From positions 1-17,882 of the forward strand of contig JAAMXP010000494.1 of NCBI GenBank assembly GCA_019693395.1: DNA of 17,882 nt. Direction: 5' to 3'. The notes under the pieces are model-generated. The model worked only from the letters and a program-made list of their open reading frames with translations, had not been told where the DNA came from and did no database searches. Shown in pieces: positions 8,815-17,882 of the stretch. The stretch comes from Ettlia oleoabundans (lineage: Eukaryota > Chlorophyta > Chlorophyceae > Chlamydomonadales). The translations under genes and the position numbers were made by a program. Within the stretch, counting starts at the first letter, position 1, and each line of letters starts with the position of its first letter.

Positions 8815-11800
8815 ATGAAGCTGGTGGCAAAGGTGGGTCCGCCATCTGGCCGTTGGCCAGCAGCGCCGGCTGCCATTATGCCTTTTAGCTCGAAGAGTGT
8901 TGCATAATGAAGCGATCGCAACTCGGAATGTTCTGGGACTTCACCTGCCGCCGCTACCACCACCACTCCCGGTCGCCGCCATTCCCTTGCCTGCCACAGG
9001 TACCACCTGCCGCCTTGATTTCTAGCTTTATTATGCTCCCCCAACTCATGCCATGAATTGCAGGTCCGGGTGGAACACACTGACCTGGGCGGCAGCTTCG
9101 TGCGACCGCAGAGCGGCAAGGATGTGGAGGTGTCCCTATCCCACTGCGACGTACGGGGAGGTGTTGTGCTCTGCGTCGGCCTCAAGCCGCGCCCGGTAAG
9201 TGTGGCACGCTTACGTTGCGTGGTAAACCAGTGTATTGGCGTGCCAGAGTATGTTGCTGTGGCCAGCGTCCACCTTGCTTGAAATTTGTCGCTCTTTGCG
9301 ATGCTGCTCCTAGTTGCCGATGTAGTGTAAACCTTTCCTGACGCAATATTTATCGCTCTGCAGTTGCTGCTGCCTGTGGCACCACCAGTGGCGTTATACG
9401 GTGCGCGAGTGCATGAGGGCCAGCTGGGCTTGAAGTTCATGCGAGTCAAGCAGAACCTGTGGGACACCGGTGAGAGCCCTGTGGTTTGTAGGGGGGGCTG
9501 AGGGACTTGTGGCACCATTTAAAAGCCAAGGAAAGGATGGAGCAGGGCCAGTGGAGCGGCATGGTACCCTTCAGAGGGGATGTCAGCCATCGTTTGCGCT
9601 GTTCCCGCGTGCCATTGCAACAAAGTCTTGCTGGGCTGCATGTGCCACTCCTGCACCTGTTCTCAGCTGCCCGTCCTCATCCAAAGTTGCCTGTTCCACA
9701 CTGCACCATGTTTATCGCCTCGCACTGCAGTGTCCAAGTGCATTCAGCTCAGCGTAACCTGCGAAGACAGCGAGGCGTTGACCAAGCTTCGGGACCGAAT
9801 AAATCACTTGCTGCTCAAAAGCGCCGACGTAGGCACCTCTGGCGGCAGCGGCAGTGGCAACATGGCAGCCGGCAGTAAGCAAGGCGGCTGTGGGGCAGCG
9901 CGGCCGGGCCGCCGCCCGCTGGCGCTGCGCTCTCTTAATACCCTAGCCGCCGTTCAAGCCCCCAGCACCAGCATAGTAAGCCGCCGCAGCGGGCCAGGGG
10001 CCAGCAGTTTGGCACCTGCAACCAGCGGCTTCTCGTTGGGCGGTGGTGGCAGGCAGGCGCTGGCCAGCAGTGCAGAGAGCAGCGGGTGTGGGGGCGAGGA
10101 GGATTTGGCTGCCCTGTCAGAGGAGCAGCAGAGGGCGCTGCAGCTGGTGCGGTCGGGGGCCAGCATTTTCTTCACGGGTGAGCCTTGCTGAGTTCAATAC
10201 ATGCACGTGGAAAGCCTGCGTGCAGACTGCTGGCAAGCCGTTCCATCCCATGCTTTACCAGGGCTTGATTGCTCTCCACCTGGGGTAGGCGTCTAACCCT
10301 TGCAGCAACAGTGCTGTGGTAGTTTCTGGCATGCCTTGGGGGAGTTCCTCGCCTGCCAACACAACTTTAGATAACATCCAGCCAAGTCACTTGCTTGTAT
10401 CTTGCCTGCATCTTGCCCCCATGCAGGTTGTGCGGGTACCGGCAAGTCCCTGCTGCTGCGCCACATCTTGCGGGAACTGCCATGCGACACAACCTTTGTG
10501 ACAGGCACCACCGGGCTGGCTGCCTGCCACCTGGGCGGCACCACCATCAACAGCTTTGCCGGCATAGGAAGAGCGGAGGGCAGCCTAGGTGAGGCACGGT
10601 GAAACTAGCCTGCTGCTTTTTACGTCATAATGTGACCCCAAGTATACACATGCAGTGTTGACTCAGACGAAAGGTTTCTATATGAACATTGCCCAGCTGC
10701 AACCGACCCCGAACCCTGCATGTGAGCTGTTCCCACCATCCTTACCGGCCCTCACACACGTTCTGTGCCCCTGCTTGTTTTCTCCACCACCCCACCTACA
10801 GACCAGCTAGTTCGCATGGCCAGCCGCGGCGAGTCGTTGCAGCGCTGGCGTGCCACCACACACCTCATCATTGATGAGGTGAGCCCAGAAAAGGGAGCGC
10901 GGGACCGGGGCGGGTGCCAGAGGGGGATGGGTTTCGCCTCTGGCCTGTCAGGCACCACATCAGTCACCTACCTGTCGGTGCCAAGCAACGCAAAGGGGTG
11001 TCTTTGCCTCCTTCTAGTGTGCTTAAGATTGTTGCACAGCCAGGTTATGATCGCTGCTGTGCCTGATAAATGGACGACTGGGATACCGCATTACCTTTCT
11101 TTACGAGGCATGCAGGTGTCTATGATGGATGGGCGCCTGTTTGATACGCTGGAGGCAATAGCGCGCAAAGTGCGGGGCAGTGCCGCGCCCTTTGGCGGCA
11201 TACAGGTGACGGGCGGAGGTTATAAAGGCAGTCTGTGGGTGCTGGCGAACCCCGCGCTGTGGCGCAAAAAGAAACTCTAAAACATGAAGTTACGCCGCCC
11301 TGCACGTGTGAGGCCCTTACCTCATGCCTTACAGGAGTCATTTGCCCGCCCCTGCTCCTGCCTCTGGTGCAGCTGATTCTGTCGGGCGACTTCCACCAGC
11401 TGCCGCCGGTGGCCAAGGGCAAGGATGGTGCCACCCAGCGTCGCTTCTGCTTTGAGGCTGAGGCCTGGACCCGGTGCATCAAGGAGTGCTGCTTCCTTAG
11501 CAAGGTGTTCCGCCAGGTAAGCGGCCCCGTGCTGCGCAGGTAGCGGTGTACAGTTCCACTCCTGACACCTTAATCTGGTCGCTTCAATCTGAGATGCTGT
11601 GTTCCTGGTGCAGTCTGACATTGAGTTTGTGGATCTGCTGGGCAAGATCAGGGCGGGCAGCTGCCAACAGGACAAGCTGTCCCACCTGCTACGGGTGAGG
11701 GGCGTGATGCATATGTTCACCACGGAATCCTGGTTTTCTAACAAACGTTAAGAAGCTGGAGAGGAAAGAGAATTTCACCTTCGCCTAATAAAGTCGGTGT

Positions 11801-14066
11801 ACCGGGGTGTTACTTGTTAAGTATAATGGCGGCAGCAACTAAGTGGCTATTGGCAACCGCATGCTGAGTGTGGTGCGCTGCACCGCGTTTTGTGCTAGCC
11901 TGCTGACCAGCCGCACTGAGACAGCGCACCGCTTTGCCCCTGGGCGCCTTCATTATAGTGCACTTCGTTATGTTGCTGCTGTGTCACCTGGCCTGCAGAC
12001 TTGCCAGCGGCCGCTGCCGGTGGAGGACGGCATCCTGCCCACCAAGCTCTACACCCACAGGTGGGCCGTGTTTGTATAGGTCCTGGCAAGCAGTCTTCAT
12101 GGAGCTCGGCTTTTGGGAATCATTGTAAAGCAGTTGTCCACTTCTGCTGCTCTTGCGCGAAAGGGGGACCCCACAGCCGGGTGATGGTTGCCTTGGCTGT
12201 GCATTGTATGCTGAACCCTGCTGAAACCAGGCTTGGTTGTGGTGTGGATGTGTGCAGGGAGGATGTTGACACCATCAACTCCCAGCAGCTGCGGGCACTG
12301 CCCTCCGAAGCACGCAAGTTTGTGGCTCAGGTGCGGCCTTTGCATGTAGCCGCTGGCAGAGGTACTTTTTGCTATGCTGTTGGTGGTGGTGGATGCCTCT
12401 GTGGAGTGTTGTGGGGCTGGATGCAGTTATCCAGCTGTGGCTGTGTTATTGTGAGGCTTGCCATGCCCCTGGTGATGTTGCCACACGTGCCTGCAGGACG
12501 TGGGCTCATCTGATGTGCTGGCTGCAGCCTGCCCTGCGCGGCGCAGCCTGGAACTAAAGGTGTGTGCGGGGTGCTTGGCTGCATTACATGTCCCAGGGCT
12601 GCGTCCCTTTTGAACTGTATGCCCGCACTCGTGTGCACAGCTTGTGCTGGCTGCACTTTTACTGTTAATTCATTGTTTGCTACGTAATGCACAACCCACT
12701 TGATGCATCACAGCCCTTTTGACCCTGCCTATGTTCCCTTTCTCTGCTGGCTACCCTCCGTTTCTGTGCACTGAAGCCCTATCCCGCCCTTTGACCTCCC
12801 TCCTTCCCAGCAGGTGGGCGCTCAGGTGATGCTGATCCGCAACCTTAGCCAGCGGCAGGGCCTGGTCAACGGGGCACGCGGCGTGGTGGAGCGCTTCAGC
12901 GACAGCCAGGGCCTGCCCGTGGTGCGCTTTGCCAGCGGCAAGGTGGTCACTGTTGGACGGGAGCGGTGGACTATTGCTACTGGTGAGTTGCAACTGATTT
13001 TTGGTTTATTCAAGGATGGGTTGAGTGGCTTTGTGCCTGCTTGTTGCGGTATTACCCTGGGGCTCAGGCTGGGGACAGTGACAATCATGCGACTTGGCGA
13101 CCTGCCATGCTGGCTGAACCGGCTAGCCTGGGTAATGGCATATGCCTGATGGACGACGTGGCCTCACTCTCTGGCTTTGTATCTGGCGGCGGTCCTGAAT
13201 CGCTTGTTGTTTAACGTGCGCAGGTGGTCGGCTGGCAGGTCAGCGTGTGCAGCTGCCCCTGGACCTAGCCTGGGCCATGTCGGTGCACAAGAGCCAGGGA
13301 ATGACGCTGGACAGGTGGGTGGGGTGGGTGGGCAAATCAGAGAGGACTAGGGCAGCAACCAGCCAGGCCAGGAGTCTGCAAGGCAGGTCCGGTTACTGGG
13401 CAGGACCAAAGCACGGCAACGGGATACTGGCAGGGCTGAATACCTGACCAAAAGCAAACGTTGCCTGGGTTTGGTTGTTGTTTTGTATGACCAACTCATA
13501 TTACTGCTACTCAGCTCCTCCGCTGCTTGCAAACTCCTCTGCCCCACATGTGAGTGATGCGCCCACGTTTGTATTCCAATGCTCGCCACCTTCATAACTT
13601 CATGTACAAAGTAACCACATGAATGCAGGGTTGAGGTGAACCTGGAGCGTGCCTTTGAGCCGGGCATGGCTTACGTGGCGCTGAGTCGCGTCAAGGCGCT
13701 GGAGGGTCTGCGCATTGTGGGCAGCATAGCTCACCAGGCGCTGCGCGCAGGTGCTGAGCTGCGGCACATTTGCTTAATCGCAGGGCCTAGGCATTGAGCT
13801 GCTGCCCAAGATGCTTGTTGCGCTATTCAGTCTGCTGCTACTGCTGAGACAAACTGTAAGAGGCAGACTTCAGCTTGACCAATCCCGCGACGTAGCATTT
13901 CGAAGTGCCTGTTCGCTTTGCAAATGTTGGTTCTTGGCTTTACTCTTGCCACTGCTTGCCTCCACTGCCTGCAGACATGAAGGTGGTACAGTTCTACACC
14001 AAGCTGCGGCAGCGCCAAATGGCGGCACTGGGCCTGGACCCTGCGCAATTCAAAACAATCTACTGA
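8815..14066 (+). CDS. PIF1: PIF1 family 5'-3' DNA helicase
   Basis: SF1B helicase that unwinds G-quadruplexes and DNA-RNA hybrids and acts at telomeres and forks, in the nucleus and often in mitochondria. The 16 exons are 8815-8832, 9064-9195, 9364-9469, 9731-10177, 10427-10588, 10802-10878, 11116-11205, 11373-11516, 11614-11694, 11999-12060, 12258-12330, 12497-12559, 12814-12982, 13224-13314, 13629-13750 and 13975-14066; all phases close, giving 642 aa, about the length of human PIF1. Order: an N-terminal domain (1-113) like that of animal PIF1, a Gly/Ser/Ala-rich linker (about 114-200), LSEEQQRAL (Q motif), GCAGTGKS (Walker A, Lys241), [26 protein letters not shown] (Walker B, Asp313-Glu314), the PIF1 signature [13 protein letters not shown]...PFGGIQ (322-344), [10 protein letters not shown] (III), [12 protein letters not shown], and [15 protein letters not shown] with AYVALSR (VI). 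The six-codon first exon is the least certain part. No catalytic residue is missing. Confidence 0.93.
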
Positions 14067-14714
14067 GTGATGCTTGCATTTGTTAAGGTGTCAGCCTGCG
14101 GCAGCTTGAACTCGTCACATGGTTTTGCGTTACCAATCTCAATTTTGTCATTGGGATGCGATTTACCGCATTGATTTGTTAACTTTCCCGACACAGATAC
14201 CCTCCACCTGACCGCACTGCAACATTTGCGCGCATTCCTTTCCCTATCTGTTTCCTATTCCTATGCACATTTGGGTGATTCACCGTGATGTTGCGGAGGA
14301 TGTGGCAGAACCCAACTTATGTTGTTGTCACTTCCCGTTTCAGCCTCTTCTGCAAAGCAAGGACCGCTTTAATCTACAATGCACACATTAAGTGGCAAGC
14401 ACAGGCAGGGAGGACACGGGCAGGCAGGGGTAAGCTTGTAAACCATCCATCCACACACACCCCTTGCTCCTTCTGAGGTTGTGGGCCAGGTGGAAAGAAT
14501 GACTTAGATTCCTGCAGGCAGGCTGATGCTCAATTCGGTCGCTGTTCAGCAGTCGATCAACAACCATCCCTCGCGTCCAAGGCTAGTTGCAGGCCAGCGT
14601 GGCTTGGGTTGCGACCTGCTACCTGCCCGCCCAGTCAGCAACAGCTGCTCGCCTCCCTGCCAGCGTTCCTACATATTGAGCAAAAGAGACGCGACAAGCA
14701 GGCATTCTGGCAGC
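14067..14714. other. Intergenic region: PIF1 3' UTR and pyruvate kinase upstream region
   Basis: It lies between two plus-strand genes. The first part should be the PIF1 3' untranslated region, up to the TGTAA candidate at 14437. The rest should be the promoter and leader of the pyruvate kinase gene. Open frames here are short and unfamiliar on both strands, and I see no RNA gene or repeat. Confidence 0.45.
14437..14441 (+). terminator. TGTAA candidate poly(A) signal for PIF1
   Basis: TGTAA is the usual nuclear polyadenylation signal of chlorophyte algae. This is the first plus-strand copy I find after the PIF1 stop, about 370 bp downstream, and it lies ahead of the next gene. A pentamer occurs by chance fairly often, so support is moderate. 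Confidence 0.4.
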
Positions 14715-17700
14715 ATGCCGCTCAGGTGCGGCCTCCGCACCGCCACTAAGAGCTGCCAGCCGTCCCTGCGGTCTGCGGGGCGCCAGCGGGATGGCCCTCC
14801 GCCAGTTCGGCCAGCTGCCTGCCCTGAGGCTGCAGCCAGGTTGAAGCCATATCAGTTTACTTGAGTTACTATGTTGCAAGCTATTTTGCAAGACCCCCCA
14901 GCATGCTGTCACCATTTGTCGGCACCCCCATTCTGTTGTCCCACCTGGGTGGTGCCTGCCCTGCCGCCGTACCGCCTCAGTGCAGGCAGTACGGTAAGGC
15001 GAAGGCGCATGTGTTCCTGGATGTCGACATGGAGGAGGTGGCGCGGCCTGTGCCCCGCCACGAGCTGCATGCAGGGTGGGGCACCAAGGTTGTCATCACC
15101 ATAGGGCCAAGTGTGAGTTAGAAACAGCCACCTTGATACTTACTGATGACAGCATTTTCGTCTGGTAGTGCAGAACAGAAGCATGCAGGTTGTCAAGGTG
15201 TGGCACAGGCTGTGCGCAGGGTTGTGACCAGCAGTTGGGCGCTGAGCAGAAGGCCCACAAACTGGCGGCCTGGCGGGTTCCCCGGCAGGAAGCTGCCACC
15301 CCTCTTGTACCTCGGTAGCGCAGATCACACATGCATGCACCCCCATGACCGCCACCTCCTCCCTCCTGCAGTGCCAGGATGTGGCCACGCTGGCGAAACT
15401 TCTGCAGGCGGGTGTGACGTGCGCCCGGGTTGATCTGAGCTGGGGCACGCGCGACTACCACGCACGCAGCCTGCACAACCTGGCTGAGGCCATGAAGCAA
15501 ACCAAGCTGCTGTGCAGGTACAGGGTGGGGCACCCTGGCTGTAAGTCTTCAGGGTGGAGGAGAGTGGGCAGATTGTGGCGGATTCGGATCTTGTGAGGTA
15601 TCGGTGGCAAGGGGCGGTTGTGCGGGGGTGGGATCTGCCGGGATGCATGGCCTCCAGTGTTAGCCCTGTCAGTGCTTTATGGAGCTACGGCCAGCTGCAT
15701 TCCTGTGGCTCGGGGCATGCAGCTGACGGCACTGCTGAGCAACACGGCAGGCGCTGCGGCATTTGGCAGTAGAGTGGTGTCTGTCACAGGATTGGCGTGA
15801 TTTCCTGCAGTTGCTCATTTAGTGCCTGGTTGGTTTCCATCCCCTGCCGAACTGCTGCAAAAAAAGGTAATCTGTAAGCCAACACTAGACGGTGCATCGC
15901 TTCGTTGCCTCTGCAGTGTGTGGCTAGACACAGTCGGGCGGGAGATGGTGGTGCGGCGGCCCATCGACTATGATCCAAGCGGCTGGCCCCGCCACTTGGA
16001 CAACAAAATAGTGGTGGACAAGGACAAGGTGAGGGCAGCCTTGAACTTCAGCAGCTGCACAATTGGAAGTTGCTGCCAGTGCCAACATTTGAGTTCGCCT
16101 GTGCAAGCGCGAGATGTCTGCCTGCCTGCCTGCCTCTGCCTGCCTCTGCCTGTCTTCCTCCCTTTCCCGCCTGTTTGTTCTGCTCACTATTCGATATCAG
16201 CCAGCCAGTCAGCCAGCCACCCCTTTTTTAGCTGCATGGCAGCAAAAAAACATATTGAAGCATGCCATCTGCATGCCTCAGCTGGCGTTGCCTTTTATTC
16301 CACCCATGTGCCCATGCGCCATGCAGGTCTTCAAGATTACTACGGACCCCACTGCTGTTGCGTCTGCAACCACATTCCCCGTCAACTACCCAGGTTGGGC
16401 CAGTCACACCCATCACACGGTTGCTGAGAGGTGCCGTCCACATAACGGATATTGCAAGGGCAAGGTGGTCACATACCTCCACTCAGGGTGCGTGTACATT
16501 GCAACCCAGCCCCGGGCCCCACCGCCACCCCAACCTCATGCTCGCACGCACGCATGCACTCTCAATCTCTCTCTCTCTCGCTTGCAGGCTTCCCTGCAAT
16601 TGTGGATGTGGGGCAGCAGGTGCAGATAGGCCGCTACCTGGCCACAGGTTCTGAAGGCTACTCCCTTTTTGCTGACGTAAGCCCTCCTCCTGCAAGAGTT
16701 TCTCAGGCATTGGGGATTCTCGAGGATGGTGGCAGTGGCGGTGGCTGTACTGCTCCCGCTTTCACTTGCCTCTCGCAACAATGTAGACGTAAATGTAGAT
16801 TGCAGCAAATCATACTGCACTTCAGGTCTCTGTCTCGCAGGTGGTGGATGTGGGTGAGGATGAGGTGGCGTGTGTGGCTGCCAATTCAGCGGTGCTGGAC
16901 GGCCTGCTGAGCGTGATGGTGCGCAGGCCGACGTCATGGAGTAGCTGCACTCAGTTATTCTTCATAGCGGCAGCACAGCGCTCTTGCATAGAGCGCCTGC
17001 CAGCCAGTTGGAGTGTCACATGGCACTTCTACAGGGCAGCAATAGCTCCGTGCGCCATTGGAGCAACTCTTGCGTCCTGCCCTGCCCCGCGCCTTGCTCT
17101 TCACTTGGTCTCCAGTGTCTGTGCTTCTCACCTGCCTGTGACACACTAGCACACACTCCTCCCTGCCATGCCTTGTCGATGTCCTCTGTCACCCACTCAT
17201 ATCTGCCTGCAGTTGTGCCATAATGAGGACGAGGACTTCCGCAGTGATTTTGGGCTGCCCCTTCTGACAGGGCATGACGTGGACTGCATCAGGAACCTGG
17301 GGTGGGTGGCGGTGGTGTGCATCCGAGGATGGGGAGTGGTTGGGGTGAGTGTCCATTGCCAACCCCCTGTTGCGCCTTCCAAGATGCATTTGCCAGCTGA
17401 TATCAATTTATCCATGGGGGAGGAGCCGCTCCTGAGTATAAGGGTGAGCTCTTGCCCCCCCTTGAGCGCCCCTCTCCACAGGGGGGTCCCCCAAACACAC
17501 ACCCGCATGTTGTGTGCGCATGCCGACACAAGCCCGCTTGCTGTTCCTGGCCCGGCGACTACAAGTCTAGTGTCAGCTCCTGAGACCTGATATCCTCGAG
17601 TTGACATGGAAAGTTTCCTTTCCCTTCTTGGTTTGTGGCAGCTCCCAATTTGAGGTCGACTTCCTGAGCCTCAGCTTCTGCAACTCAGCAGATGATTTGT

Positions 17701-17759
17701 ACTCGGCCCGCGCCTTGCTGGACAGCCTTGGCATGCAGCAAACCAAGATCATTGCAAAG
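14715..17759 (+). CDS. Pyruvate kinase, plant cytosolic-type subfamily (3' part outside window)
   Basis: Converts phosphoenolpyruvate and ADP to pyruvate and ATP, the last step of glycolysis, probably in the cytosol. Exons after the first: 15372-15517, 15917-16028, 16327-16393, 16588-16676, 16841-16918, 17213-17301, 17642-17759. The first coding part ends at 15112. The peptide gives GWGTKVVITIGPS, then ARVDLSWGTRDYH, VWLDTVGREMVV, the B domain (about 110 residues, with GRYLATGSEGYS), VDFLSLSFCNSADD and TKIIAK with the catalytic Lys. It matches the plant subgroup with 'FDFSWGD' and 'LDTVGPEL' in place of the animal 'NFSHGT' and 'LDTKGPEIR'. The start is unresolved. Either ATG at 14715 encodes MPL and splices (14726-14985) to GCAGTACGG, which uses the locally favoured TGCAG acceptor, or ATG at 14903 reads straight through. 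The rest of the catalytic barrel and the C domain lie beyond the window. Confidence 0.85.
16117..16153 (+). repeat. Imperfect (TGCC)n/(TCTGCC)n tract in a pyruvate kinase intron
   Basis: A run of TGCC and TCTGCC units inside the intron between 16028 and 16327, followed by a pyrimidine-rich stretch. Just downstream, at about 16199-16222, is an imperfect (CAGC/CAGT) run of opposite sense. Both are ordinary low-complexity intron sequence. Confidence 0.6.
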
Positions 17760-17768
17760 GTGCGCAGA

Positions 17769-17882
<114 letters not shown>

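Noticed and set aside
8907..9195. Alternative PIF1 start at ATG 8907, giving a 31-codon first exon (8907-8999) spliced to 9064
   Set aside because: It is in phase and cannot be excluded, but its His/Arg/Pro-rich peptide has no family similarity. MKLVAK from 8815 continues naturally into the VRVEHTD strand.
8778..9518. 246-codon open frame on the minus strand
   Set aside because: It lies antisense to PIF1 exons 1-3, has no recognisable motif, and its composition is that of a shadow frame. The plus strand carries clear coding sequence here.
25..14066. Functional cluster of EME1 and PIF1 as a DNA-repair locus
   Set aside because: They are separated by an ankyrin gene and a hydrolase on the opposite strand, with their own spacers. 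Proximity alone in a eukaryotic genome is weak evidence.

Overview
The window reads as nuclear DNA of a green alga (core Chlorophyta). The genes are cut into many short exons by mostly GT-AG introns. The acceptor hexamer is usually NTGCAG (29 of the 38 introns I modelled), codons are GC-rich at third positions, a TGTAA candidate poly(A) signal occurs, and the pyruvate kinase belongs to a plant-type subfamily. I cannot name the genus. I see no operon, rRNA, tRNA, transposon or CRISPR array.

Layout. (1) 25-935, plus: the last three exons of an EME1-type subunit of the MUS81-EME1 structure-selective endonuclease. (2) 936-1831: a convergent intergenic stretch with no gene I can support. (3) 5822-1832, minus: a large ankyrin-repeat gene, modelled as 7 exons and 910 aa, with a central basic/acidic/coiled-coil insert and a C-terminal F-box-like L-P-P-E-L motif. 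It could instead be two adjacent genes. (4) 8475-6085, minus: a 9-exon, 323-aa plant-type alpha/beta hydrolase, probably plastid-targeted. (5) 8476-8814: a divergent promoter region. (6) 8815-14066, plus: a complete 16-exon PIF1 DNA helicase of 642 aa, with every SF1B motif in place. (7) 14067-14714: intergenic, with a TGTAA candidate. (8) 14715 to the window end, plus: the first half of a plant cytosolic-type pyruvate kinase, cut off in an intron that consists largely of a (TCTG)n microsatellite.

All exon junctions were chosen by eye from splice consensus, reading phase and recalled protein-family similarity. Phases close exactly in every model, which is good internal support, but no transcript evidence was available. 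Two neighbours (EME1 and PIF1) act in genome maintenance; I regard their proximity as probably coincidental. I did not find a convincing new biological system. The points most worth a second look are the architecture of the ankyrin locus and its GC-AG introns, the altered active-site residues of the pyruvate kinase, the altered nucleophile elbow of the hydrolase, and the long tetranucleotide tract just after a 5' splice site.
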